This document shows, one piece after another, positions 52,691 to 62,917 of a stretch of 64,000 nt of DNA. The stretch is from Bimastos eiseni (taxonomy: Eukaryota > Annelida > Clitellata > Crassiclitellata > Lumbricidae), in NCBI GenBank assembly GCA_959347315.1, contig OY365810.1:31001408-31065407 (forward strand), written 5' to 3'. The position numbers and the translations under genes are program-made. The notes under the pieces are model-generated. The model was given only the letters and a program-made list of their open reading frames with translations, was not told the origin of the DNA and did no database searches. Every line of letters starts with the position of its first letter. Within the stretch, counting starts at the first letter, position 1.

Positions 52691-53293
52691 TAATAGTGTC
52701 ATTTAAGTACCGCCACGGTCGAAAGAATGGTCGCTGTAGGCCTATATAAGTTCAATTAGTAAAATGTTGCTTAAAAGATAAGTCTTGATTTGTGATTAAA
52801 ATGTCTCCATAGATGTGCAATCTTTGCGGATTGATCAAACTTACCGGAATAAAGGAAGACTTGGCTGATTTAACTTTGTAGATCTTCAAGCAAAATTCAA
52901 CTACGATCACATTGAAACCTATTCGTGGTAAATAGGCCTTCTATTTAAAGTCTGCGATTAACCACAGATAAATCGTCTACTATGGAAGTCTAAAATCCAT
53001 TATTTGTCCGATGCGATTCTCACCGAATGCAGACAGACTCCTGGGATTCAATTACACAGGCCACTGCAGAGGTTATTCGGATAACTTATCGGAGGAACAG
53101 CGAGGGGCAGTGGGAGGAAAGCTAGAAGAGGGAAGAGCAAGAAAAGAACTGAGACGGTTGGGATGAATGACGGAAAGCCTCACGAAACACCTGTAGAACG
53201 TGTGCAAAGGAGTCCGACGAAGCCGATCATTGGCAACCGCAGCAGAAGCCGCCTTTCTCCTCTGAAATGATGGATCCTATCATTCCTACTTAC

Positions 53294-53410
53294 GTATACA
53301 ATCAGACGACGTTGTTCCACCTCCTGCTGCTGCTGTTGCTGATACTGATACTGAGGCTGGTCCTGCAGCAGACCCGTTCTCCTCTATTTACATTATAGAG
53401 ACGATGCCAC
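53294..53410 (-). other. Possible 5' non-coding exon of twitchin
   Basis: A consensus donor GTAAGT lies at 53293-53288 (minus), preceded by CAG-rich sequence containing GGAGGTGGAACAACGTCGTC. The exon 1 acceptor at about 50684 needs a 5' partner upstream. No TATA box or initiator was established; the right edge is arbitrary. Confidence 0.22.
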
Positions 53411-53789
53411 CGACTCTGGTATACGTCGTGTACTCAGGCACCGTATGCATGGCGTATTGATGTGAACATTAATAGATGGGCGCATTAAGGCGGAGAATTT
53501 CAATTTCAGGCAATATACCTGCATCACTCTATTCTTCTTCTTCCTCCTCCTCCCATCCTCCTCTTCCTTCTATTGCCTCCTCTTCTTTTTCTGCTTCTTC
53601 TCCTCTGTTGCCAACGCATTTCTTAGAATGGATCAGAGATGGCATATGTATGTATGTATGTTTCAGGATATTTATTTAGCGCCTTATTGGAACCATATGG
53701 TGACTATAGGTTCCCCAGAACTGCCCATCTCAGACCCTTTTCAAGACAATGTCTCTGTCCATGTATCTCCGTCTCTACGTCTGCCCGTT

Positions 53790-53790
53790 C

Positions 53791-53837
<47 letters not shown>

Positions 53838-54004
53838 CATCTCTCAACAATCGTCTTTCTCACTTGTCTCCACTGTCTCTTTGCAATCTCTCTAACTCTC
53901 GCTAGCCGCTTTATATATATATATATATTTGTATATATATATATTTGTATATATATATATTTGTATATATATATATTTGTATATATATATATTTGTATAT
54001 ATAT
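53790..54004. repeat. (GTCT)n and (TATATATATATTTG)n microsatellites
   Basis: CTGTCTGTCT for about 45 bp, a pyrimidine-rich spacer, then a TA tract interrupted at regular intervals by TTTG (about 18-bp period). Confidence 0.88.
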
Positions 54005-54244
54005 GCCGACACACACATTCTCTCTCTTTCTCTGGTTGTGTCTCTATCTTTCCGTATGTCTTAGTTTCTCTCCGCGCCTTCCCTGTAACGAATCTAAAGT
54101 TTATCATTCCAATGCATCTAATTTATTCCAGGGACTTCTTTCGCATCGTCGCTTTCATCTTCACGAGTGATTGGCTCTTCAAGTGTAAGCATATTTACAA
54201 TTCGTTAAAAAAAGTTTCCTCGAGATGCGGCCGCGCTAGCAGCC

Positions 54245-54318
54245 GCAGTCTCCAAACTTCTAAAGCGTCACTCGAAAGCCAAGCAGGGCACCAGCTCTTA
54301 TTCACCAGCACTGATATC
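54245..54318 (-). repeat. SINE B copy
   Basis: The plus strand shows AGCGTCACTCGAAAGCCAAG and GCACCAGCTCTTATTCACCA. Confidence 0.65.
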
Positions 54319-55084
54319 CTATATATAGGCCTTCAAACCCAGACGTTTTTATGACTAAGTTGCTTCACTCGACAAGCGCTGAGTTAGTCGCAGCAATTAC
54401 CTAATGGGAGATTATAGTACAGTTCCGTTCATCAGTGGATTTTAAATTGGGAGCGGTGGATTTGTAGAGCAGTGGAAAAAGATAAGACACAGCGCCACGC
54501 ACTAAGTTTAGAAGGCGTATACGGCACCACACTCTTACTAATGCACCCTCCTAATACGACTCTACAAGGTCAACGTGTGTGCTGTAGATGCGGTTCATGG
54601 GCCAACGGTTGCAATGTTAATGCATGGTCCAATATGAACACTAAATACGTGGCTATCATCAGTAACTGAATAAGACTTCAATTATTTGCTCTGTTTATAT
54701 CGATCTTGCGTGCACCAATCGCTGTACAATATTGTTGTAGGCCTACATTGCAATTATTATACTATTACAATTGATCCGGCGCTCGTGGATAAGCTGGTGT
54801 CCTCTTTTCTGGAGCTTACAATTACGATAGATTGCCGCGTGATGTTACAATTTACACTTTGCCGTGGACTACCGTATACTGCTTCGCTCTGAAGAGAAAT
54901 ATTTGCATATAGGCAAATCGACCTTCAAACGACCGCTTCCTGAATTAGTTCAAATGACAGTCAACATTGATATATAAAGACTTAGCCAAGTTAGCCTTCG
55001 GTCCAGGAGTGATGACAGTATTCACGATCAGATGTTTCGTCTCGATATCAAATGCCGTACTGGTTAGAAAGACATACATGCAGA

Positions 55085-55345
55085 CAGATAGACGTACAGG
55101 CATACTTACTGACAAACAGATGACTGACAGAATGACTGATTGACTTACTGACTGACAGACAAAGAAACAAACAGACAGACAGACAGGGATATAGAGAGAG
55201 ATAAACAGAGACAGACAGAAGATGATAGAGACAGACAGAAGCAAAGACTTACATAAGCATGGACGAACTTACATACAACAGGCATGCAGATTGACCAACA
55301 GAGATATAAACAGCCAGAGACAGACAGATATATGCAGACAGAGTG
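55085..55345. repeat. (GACA)n-rich tract
   Basis: Degenerate ACAGACAGAC and CAGATAGAC repeats over about 250 bp. No gene seen. Confidence 0.75.
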
Positions 55346-55435
55346 ATAGACACAGACATCCAGGCATACAGATATTGCGCAAATTCTTTTGCACTTGTTG
55401 GAGCCATTAAATGATGTCCATGCAATAAGAACAGA

Positions 55436-55436
<1 letters not shown>

Positions 55437-55483
<47 letters not shown>

Positions 55484-55499
55484 AATATATGTTGAATTG

Positions 55500-55576
<77 letters not shown>

Positions 55577-55581
55577 ATCAC
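55437..55581. repeat. Long (TA)n microsatellite
   Basis: Two TA runs of about 45 and 80 bp separated by TTGAATATATGTTGAATTGT. The dinucleotide run gives spurious open frames. Confidence 0.92.
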
Positions 55582-56119
55582 AACCAATAATAAATGCTGT
55601 ACAATACTAATCAACAAGACGGTAATGTGATGATGACATTGCAAAGTTAAAAAGTGCACAATGAAACCAGACAGCACGAACCATCTAGACCCCGATGCAT
55701 CATCAGTGCCATTTACGATCCATGGGTACTTACCCTAATTCTAGCCATACTCTTATAAAATAAGCAAATTGAGAGATGTTTGTAACCTCTGCATCAAGTG
55801 AAATATATTATAAGCGTGGTTGATCGTCTGTATTATTAAATTACTCAGAAGAGTACTACGATGCACAAACGATGATTACCACGATCATGTACAAAACAGA
55901 AGTATGCATGAGCATTTATGTATTTTGTAGAGTTTCAACGCACTCCTCTAATGAGAAATAAACGCAGTCTCATGTCTCAATACATGAAATCGCGTTCAAA
56001 CAAAGTTCGGACTTATTAGACCTCTCGTGAGTTTGATCGCTGCTTTGATTCCCATTTCGGTCGCAACGCTCTCCTTAACCAATCAATTTTATTCCTTGTA
56101 TACACTACTACAGCGTCTA

Positions 56120-56150
56120 TAGCAGTGATTCCCAACCTGTGTACCCCGTG
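56120..56150. mobile_element. Possible solo hAT terminal repeat
   Basis: CAGTGATTCCCAACCTGTGTACC is a common hAT 5' end. No matching GGTTGGGAATCACTG end was seen within the next kilobase, so only a fragment is claimed. Confidence 0.35.
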
Positions 56151-57011
56151 CACTTTGCAAAGTTGCCACGGAAAATTCTAATATGTCATTAGTTAATAAA
56201 GATTCAAAACAAAACACTACGAAAGATATATAACGGTTAAAAAAAACAAATCTGTTCACCTGATATAATTGGGAGGAAAGTTGTTCCAATGACTTAGGGC
56301 CGACATATATTAAGGAGATTACAATGGCATGGACAAGGAGAGAGGCAGGGAAACGGGACAGAGAGACAGAGAGCGGGCACGAACAAACACGTCAATACAC
56401 CTGCACGCACGCACACGCACACATACACACACAACACACATACATACGCACAAATTCTCTCACATACACAGGAGTAGGCAGGTAGACTGGAGCTCCATCA
56501 AACTACGGTGGCTGCTCCATAGTCCATACAGTATACGCTGACCGGACCTGTGCTGCTGCTGCTAATATTGGTGTTGTCGGCGTAGTGGTACTGGTGGTGT
56601 GGACAGTTAGAGTAGTGCGGACGCTGAATAGTGAATAGAGAGGAGTAAGTCTTCTGATTGGGTTATAGGCTCGTATTTGTTTCATGCAGTCGCTCGTATC
56701 ATGCAGCATTCAAAAGAAAGCAACAGAAGTGGGAGGGTAGTTGGAGAGATTTAAAAAATAGGTTCCATTTGTATCAACATTTATCAGATCACTCCGTGTA
56801 AATCTAGACACATAGTTTATACGTTTTGCACAACTGGATACATGGATATATATAATTATGTATATAAATATCCAAGTATTACGGGAAAGTTATATATATA
56901 TATATATATATGTGGATTAACATCAGATTCTCTCAACAGCATGAGCAGATCCGGCAACATTGAAATTCATCCGCTTAATGTTATAGTCAACCCGGGGATT
57001 GGTCGGCTTTC

Positions 57012-57083
57012 TGTCCAAATCCGGGATTGAACCGGGACCTGTACAATTTCAGTCTGACGCTCTCTCATTGGAACAATCTGGGC
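57012..57083 (-). pseudogene. tRNA-Phe-like pseudogene or SINE head
   Basis: 72 nt on the minus strand: acceptor-like GCCCAGA/TTTGGAC, D-arm GTTC/GAGC, anticodon loop CTGAAAT (GAA) and T-loop GTTCAATCC. The anticodon stem does not pair (TCAGA against TGTAC) and the T stem is imperfect, so it is not a functional tRNA. Confidence 0.45.
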
Positions 57084-57699
57084 CGACAGCCTTCGATATC
57101 TTTTGTAGTTCATTGCCATGCAAATGAGAGACACAGTAGCTTAAAGAGACCGGATTCATTTATTTGACGATGGATTGCAGTCTATGCAGACTATCAAATA
57201 GGCGTAAGCCTATATATACCTATATCAGTCGTGATCTTATCCTTATGCCTCAGACTCTGGTGGCACAATGTCTCAAATCAATACAGACCTCATGAAATAA
57301 AATGTTTCAATCGAAACTGTAAAGTAGTTCTTTTGAAGTTTAATCTTTCTTTTAATGCCCCTACAACGACAATCCGCACAGAAGAACCTTATGCGTTCAA
57401 GGAATCTTGTAACAATATTGATCAGTTTATATAGATCTTAGTTGGTTGACTTTCGCTAGATGGCAGAACAAATTAATTAAATATACCGACTACCGAGACC
57501 GTGTATCTATAAGGCCTAATATTACATCAAATCAATTCCGCATAAGCTTATGGCCGTTTTTCCCTTTTCGACTCGCTCTTTGATTTCAATTGGCAACACT
57601 TCCTACGGCTTTTCTTTTCTTTTCCTGCACTGGAAGCGTTTCTGAATAGGCGAATACAATTGTACAAAACAATTGGGACTCCTCAACTGTTAGCAGCGC

Positions 57700-57785
57700 T
57701 GGTCAAAATCCTGGATAAGGAACGAGGATGACGCCAACGATCTTGTTATCACAGTGTCGTTAAACTGAAGCTACTCCCACTACAA
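57700..57785 (+). repeat. Repeat F copy (fragment)
   Basis: AATCCTGGATAAGGAACGAG and CACAGTGTCGTTAAACTGAA belong to a family with further copies at 60625, 61498, 62225 (inverted) and 62830. Confidence 0.5.
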
Positions 57786-58097
57786 TAATTATACACGACA
57801 GCGCATACAGTACTATAGACTCTCTATATATAATATATATATATATATATAACATCATTATTTAGAAGTTGTATTTAGAGGAAGACTTTCTACATTTACT
57901 TACATGAAATAATTGAGAATTACGTTTACCTTAGTGCTCAAAGTTACACTTTTACCTCCGTTAAAGCAGTATTTATGAATGGAATATGCAGAAAACCTGG
58001 TAAAATCGGTCAGCTATATGAACAGACACGAATAGCTTATATAGATTCAGACAATGATAGGGCTTAGTTTTAATTGTATACTATACGATCATCTAAA

Positions 58098-59627
58098 TTA
58101 GTTATAAGTATAAAATTGTTCTCGGTTCTTAAGCGGAATTTCGTCGAGTTTGTGGCGCAAATATGCGGGCGATAGGTCGAATGACGATTCTGATCCGAAG
58201 GAACTCAGTCCTGTATCCGACTCCGCTGTCGTCAAGAAGAGTCGGTTAAACTTGGCTGAACTGCAGTCGACGTTTTTCTTCTGAGCCTGTTGTTCGTGAG
58301 GATCACCACACCAGATTGGCTGATCAGAAGAAATCTCGGTGCAACAGTGTTCGTCGACCGTTTCCATATCTGTGTTCAGAAGGAGATCATATTTGTCCAG
58401 TTGTTCCTGGAGGTCTATTAATTGCCGTCGCTTGCATTGAATTTCACCATCGTAGTGGGCAATTCGGTAGGACAGCTGGCCCAGCTGACAATTGTAGTCG
58501 TCACTAATTGACACCAGCTGCGTAAGCTTCTGCCGCAGTTCGTCTACTTCCATAAATTCACCATCAGAAATGAATGATCTGTTCATCGCCTGTTGTTGGC
58601 GGCATTCGCTCAGTTCGTCAAACTCCTTTGAAGCGAATTCCTCGACTGTCGTAATACCATGGAATTCCTTGGATGCATCTTCGTCTGGGTTTGGCGTAGA
58701 ATTACCTTCGTCGTTATCGTGTTTACAAAACGGTTCCAGATACGCTCTCTCGATGTAGTTATCGCCGTCCTCAGAAACCCTCAGAGTATGAGTCCTCGTT
58801 TCGTAGCTTTCGATTTGGTGCTCGCAATGTTCCAGTCTTCTCGACTGGTTTCGTAGGATCTCATTCTGCGCTACGAACAAACGCTGAAGATTCTGGAACT
58901 TAATCGTCCAGCTTTCCTTCGAAGCGGTGACGGCACGACTAGTTACCTTTTGCTCGCACGGGTAATCAAAGTTAATTGTTAATTCTTCTCTAGTTGGTAA
59001 ACTCTTGCAGTAATTGGCGTCTTGACAGCAAGTCGAACCTGATCGAGACCTTAGATCCATATTACACGGTAATTCGTGACTTTTAAAATCCCGGTAATAT
59101 TGCAAGTCGTATTGCGGTGGCTTCAGAATGCATTGCGACTTAGGCCCATTACTTCGCTGCAAATCTGTGTTGCCAGTGAAATTCATATCACGTGGCAGAT
59201 CCATATTACGTGGTAAATCTATATTACGTGGTAAATCCATGTTACGCGGTAATTCGATATTACTTGGTAAATCCATATTACGTGGTGAATCCATATTACG
59301 TGCTGGACTAGACTTACGCTGTAAATTGTGACAAAGTAATTCCGGTTGATGTGACATCCATTGGTGAAGTAGTTCAACCGGTGGAAAAGGAGTGTTTGCC
59401 ACGTGATACGCAAAACCCTTCCTATGGTGTGACATCCGTTTGTCTTCACTCGACGGAGATGGTAATCGTCCTGAATCTGGGAATCGTTCTGGAAATGTCG
59501 GATCCGCTCTTGGAATGTTGGCGATGGTCGAATGCGTGTTCCGCTGTGTGGCTGTCATTTGCAGACTTGTTGAACGACACAAGTCACGAAGGGTCGTCTT
59601 CCACAGGAAATCGTTTCGAATCAATCT
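58098..59627 (-). CDS. RASSF9/RASSF10-like coiled-coil protein, terminal exon (~509 codons)
   Basis: A single 1.5-kb open exon opens after a TTCTTTTTGTTCAG acceptor and ends at TAA 58098-58100. Around residues 242-299 a helical segment (FQNLQRLFVAQNEILRNQ, then ESYETRTHTLRVSEDGDNYI and ERAYLEPF) has the spacing Q-x-x-x-I-x-x-Q ... Y/C-E-x-x-x-H-x-x-R ... D-G-x-N-Y-x-x-x-A-Y-L that I recall from RASSF9/10, centrosome- and junction-associated scaffolds. A second coiled coil spans about 358-415. The tail ESDTGLSSFGSESSFD recalls the SDTG tail of RASSF9. Residues about 108-150 are seven copies of a M-D-L-P-R-N hexapeptide. The RA domain expected upstream was not found, so 5' exons lie further right or it has been lost. 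No ATG is assigned. Same strand as twitchin, about 7.4 kb upstream of it. Confidence 0.65.
   Translation of the reverse strand, partial: RLIRNDFLWKTTLRDLCRSTSLQMTATQRNTHSTIANIPRADPTFPERFPDSGRLPSPSSEDKRMSHHRKGFAYHVANTPFPPVELLHQWMSHQPELLCHNLQRKSSPARNMDSPRNMDLPSNIELPRNMDLPRNIDLPRNMDLPRDMNFTGNTDLQRSNGPKSQCILKPPQYDLQYYRDFKSHELPCNMDLRSRSGSTCCQDANYCKSLPTREELTINFDYPCEQKVTSRAVTASKESWTIKFQNLQRLFVAQNEILRNQSRRLEHCEHQIESYETRTHTLRVSEDGDNYIERAYLEPFCKHDNDEGNSTPNPDEDASKEFHGITTVEEFASKEFDELSECRQQQAMNRSFISDGEFMEVDELRQKLTQLVSISDDYNCQLGQLSYRIAHYDGEIQCKRRQLIDLQEQLDKYDLLLNTDMETVDEHCCTEISSDQPIWCGDPHEQQAQKKNVDCSSAKFNRLFLTTAESDTGLSSFGSESSFDLSPAYLRHKLDEIPLKNREQFYTYN
59175..59300 (-). repeat. In-frame 18-bp tandem repeat in the RASSF9/10-like exon
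   Basis: About seven units of 18 bp encode the hexapeptide M/I-D/E-L-P-R/S-N. Units differ by single substitutions and all keep frame. The period is three codons times two, so it is a coding minisatellite. Confidence 0.85.
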
Positions 59628-60619
59628 CTGAACAAAAAGAATTGAATATAACTACTGTTCTGCAAACAAAAGAACACCTCCCTCCCTAAGCGCAACATCG
59701 CCAACCGTTATCGTATATGTCGTCTCCAGTTAGGACGTCGGTTAAGGAACAGTGAGAATATACCCCACTTGAAATCTACGTGTCATTTTGCTCTGTGTGT
59801 GCCGAGTTTCGACCCAAAAGATTTCAATGACAGCATTAGTCTAATTATCTAATAAACATCTAATTATCTATAATAAGCATATAGTGGACTTGTGAGAAAG
59901 AAAATTGATCAACAGGGTAAAGCGTCGAAACGGCGTTTATCCACCTTTGTAGCTATCAGGATCGCAGAGCCTTGCTCTCCCCACTCTCAAATACGTATGC
60001 TGATTTAATCAGTATCGCCCATCAAATTGAAATAAAATGTAAACAAATATATGTACAATATATTATTATAATCATGGCACACATTAGCGACCGCAACTTC
60101 AGCATCTTTCATCTCGTGGTCAGAAACTCAAACAGATTCTGGCCTCTATCTGTCTACCTGGTATTGACTGTGTTTCGATTTTCTGCCCGAAACAGTTTCA
60201 CTCGACGTCTGTATTCTTCTGATCGCTCCATCAGCCAGACGGTTCCACATCGCTGACCGTTACGCTCTGGTTGCGAGCTTCGCCGTAGCGTCATTACCAG
60301 GTTCCGACAGAAGGACATGAAAAATCCAATCAAATACTACTAATGAGATCGAAACTTACACCTAGTGCCCGATTACGAAGCTATAACAGACAGGCCGCGT
60401 GAGGCCTATGACTCCTGGCTGCTGTACGTGTATAGAGGTTATATAAATTAATTTTTATTAGACAGACCACAGGTGTTATCTACAGATCTGATTAGATTTT
60501 ATGGCGTCATTGGTCTACGTACCTATACTGGGCTTCGGGGTTAATGATGCGTGACGATGAGCTCCTAATAAAGGGGCGATTACAGGCTTCAATCAAATAT
60601 ACTTCTACACTGCTTGCAG

Positions 60620-60725
60620 TTCAGCAGTGCCAGTCCAAAGCCTCCATGGATAAAGAAGGAGGGCGACAATCTTTGATGATCTTTGTCGTCGCACAGTGTC
60701 GTTGAACTGCAACTACCATCTCTAT
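60620..60725 (+). repeat. Repeat F copy
   Basis: AGTGCCAGTCCAAAGCCTCC, AAGAAGGAGGGCGACAATCT and CACAGTGTCGTTGAACTGCA, in the order shared by the family. Confidence 0.65.
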
Positions 60726-61197
60726 CATATGATACATCGAAAGATGGCGGTAACAAGCGATAGCCAAGGATTTCGAATTCAGTTGGGATCAAACGTTTAG
60801 CTCTCTGTCCTCATTCGACCGCATGTTCTGAACGACAATGGTTGTAAACCAGAGCAGGTGCTTTTGTTTGCAGAGCGATCACGGTTAGGCCTATAAACAA
60901 CAGTCCTGTTGTGTGCAATCTCCTCTCCCCTCTCCTCATGGTCTGTGTCCGAAAGGGGTCAACTGCTAAGACTGCAAAGCCAACAAAACGATTCTCAAAA
61001 ACGATCTTGAGATTCTCCTTCGTTCTGTGTTTTATCACCCGAAAGGAACAATGAAATCACATGCAACTAGAAAAGCAACGTTCCTGCATGGCATATTATG
61101 GTTTCATCATTAAAAAGTAAACGAAGAAATATATCTTGAAGTGGTGATGTTATAATAGAAGGGGACATTTCTGTTACGTTCCTATACTTATTACAGT

Positions 61198-61232
<35 letters not shown>

Positions 61233-61241
61233 TGCTATACT

Positions 61242-61397
61242 CAGAGGCAATAATCCTCCTCTGAGTGATGGAGGCAAACACCCGATCCCAAGGACCAGGA
61301 AGGCCAGATATTCCCCCTAAGACTACAAAAATATTCCCCCTATCTGAAATTGGAGGCATTTGCCTCCGGACCCCCCCCCCCTATCTGGACGCCCCTG
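61242..61397. mobile_element. Inverted relative of the 43153-43304 MITE
   Basis: Read on the minus strand it gives CAGGGGCGTCCAGATAGGG, the CCAATTTCAGATAGGG box, GGCCTTCCTGGTCCTTGGGA and TTTGCCTCCATCACTCA, in the same order as the 43-kb copy. Target duplications are degraded. Confidence 0.65.
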
Positions 61398-61469
61398 GTG
61401 TTGCTGCAACGAAGGATTCATAACTCTATTCTATTTACGGACCTTATAAAGTGCCACTCGCAGTCTAAC

Positions 61470-61582
61470 CTAATTAACTCCGCCACTGGTAATACTCGAC
61501 CAATGCCAGTCCCAAGTCTGGATTAAGGAGGAGGGCGACGCTATTGGTCTTTGTCGTTAAATGCAACAACCACCTAACCTAG
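61470..61582 (+). repeat. Repeat F copy
   Basis: TTAACTCCGCCACTGGTAAT, ATGCCAGTCCCAAGTCTGGA, GGAGGGCGACGCTATTGGTC, TTGTCGTTAAATGCAAC. Confidence 0.65.
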
Positions 61583-62202
61583 TGAGAAGCTCTCCCAGTG
61601 CAAATGGACCCGTAGAAGAGCTATGGGAACGGCCTAAACCGATAGGCAGGAACATAGTCAGATAGACAAGAAGTTCACTTCAGTGCACGAGTGACTTTGC
61701 CATATTTAAAAATTAGTTTTCACCTCCCTGTGTATATATAGGGTAGGAAAAACTTAGAAGGCTAATAATATAATTAGGCCCTAATCAAGCAAATAAAGAG
61801 ATTTGGTTTACCAATAATCTCTAGCTATTTAAGCTGTTATAGAATGCAATTCCCGAGGAAAGTTCGCTGAACTAAAAGGATTAAATTAAACTGTCACTTT
61901 ACATAACTATATATACATAATATATACCTTAATATATATATATATCTGAAGGTAACACTATTATATATATAGATATATATGTGTGTGTGTGTGTGTGTTT
62001 GTGCGTGGGTGCGAGCAAGCAAGAACGCCACTCTTTAACGAAGAAGTAAAGGATGACTGCAGTATTGGTCAACGTGTAGACTATACATTAATTTTACTCT
62101 CTGTAACTCTGTTGCAGAGTGCAGACATAGTTTCAACTATTAAGTCACTTGTAGAATGTTTATGCAGATTATAATTATGGCATAGCGCTGTGCTAATTTT
62201 TT

Positions 62203-62305
62203 TAACGACACCGTTCCATATCGAAGATTATTTGGTGTCGCCCTTCTCCTTTCTCCAGGTTTGGGACTGGCAATGGCAAAGTCCAAACAGTGGCGGAGTT
62301 AATGA
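62203..62305 (-). repeat. Repeat F copy, left inverted arm
   Basis: The reverse complement reads AACTCCGCCACTGTTTGGAC, ATTGCCAGTCCCAAACCTGG and TTCGATATGGAACGGTGTCG. It is about 90% alike to 62815-62917 in opposite orientation, about 510 bp away. Confidence 0.78.
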
Positions 62306-62814
62306 CGTAGCGCAACAGTTTAATCGAATTATTTAGGCCCCTAGTAGTAATCCACAGTCAAACGACACCGATATACTCTTACACTATATAATGGAATTCC
62401 TTTCGAAGTAAATCTCAACAGATCCAGTATTTCGGTCAGTGGTCAATTCGCATTAATTCACTGCAAGATTCGACTGATGCAGCTGCAGCCTCGAAGTAGT
62501 AAATGGCACACCACCGCCATCACATGAAAGGTGACTCTCGCCCGAGATGAATAGCAAGCGGGCGATTAAATTAGTTTACAACTGCTGCATCTTATATTGC
62601 TCTCGTTCCAACGTTCATAAACGTATATAGGGGTAGGGAAAATTGCAGTGGAGGGGAGGAGGAGGAAGCGACGAGCTGTGACTTCTGCCCTCTAGCAAGA
62701 ATAAATCCTTCTCCTTTCCCAACATCACAAACGTCTGAATTTTTATGGGGATGGGCAAATGCCCTGTGTCCTTCTGCGTCCTACCTACAATAACATCTGT
62801 AAATTTTTAGCAAG

Positions 62815-62917
62815 CCAACTCCACCACTGTTTGGACTTTGACAGTGCCAGTCCCAAGCCTGGAGAATGAAGGAGGGCGGCACCAAATCATCCTCGATATG
62901 GAACGGTGTGGTTAAAA
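62815..62917 (+). repeat. Repeat F copy, right inverted arm
   Basis: CCAACTCCACCACTGTTTGG, AGTGCCAGTCCCAAGCCTGG, CTCGATATGGAACGGTGTGG. Pairs with 62203-62305. Confidence 0.78.

Larger units (their letters stand above)
50684..58097. other. Intergenic/5' region between the two genes
   Basis: Contains repeats, microsatellites, a LINE tail and a tRNA-like pseudogene. The promoter and 5' UTR of twitchin should lie here but cannot be placed firmly. Confidence 0.6.

Noticed and set aside
53628..54354. Open frames rich in Tyr-Ile and Leu-Ser-Val-Cys
   Set aside because: Produced by (TA)n, TTTG-interrupted TA and (GTCT)n tracts; no domain.
57012..57083. Functional tRNA-Phe gene
   Set aside because: The anticodon stem is unpaired and the T stem has mismatches; kept only as a pseudogene or SINE head.
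59972..60256. 94-codon plus-strand open frame
   Set aside because: No domain or coding pattern; stops and repeats surround it.
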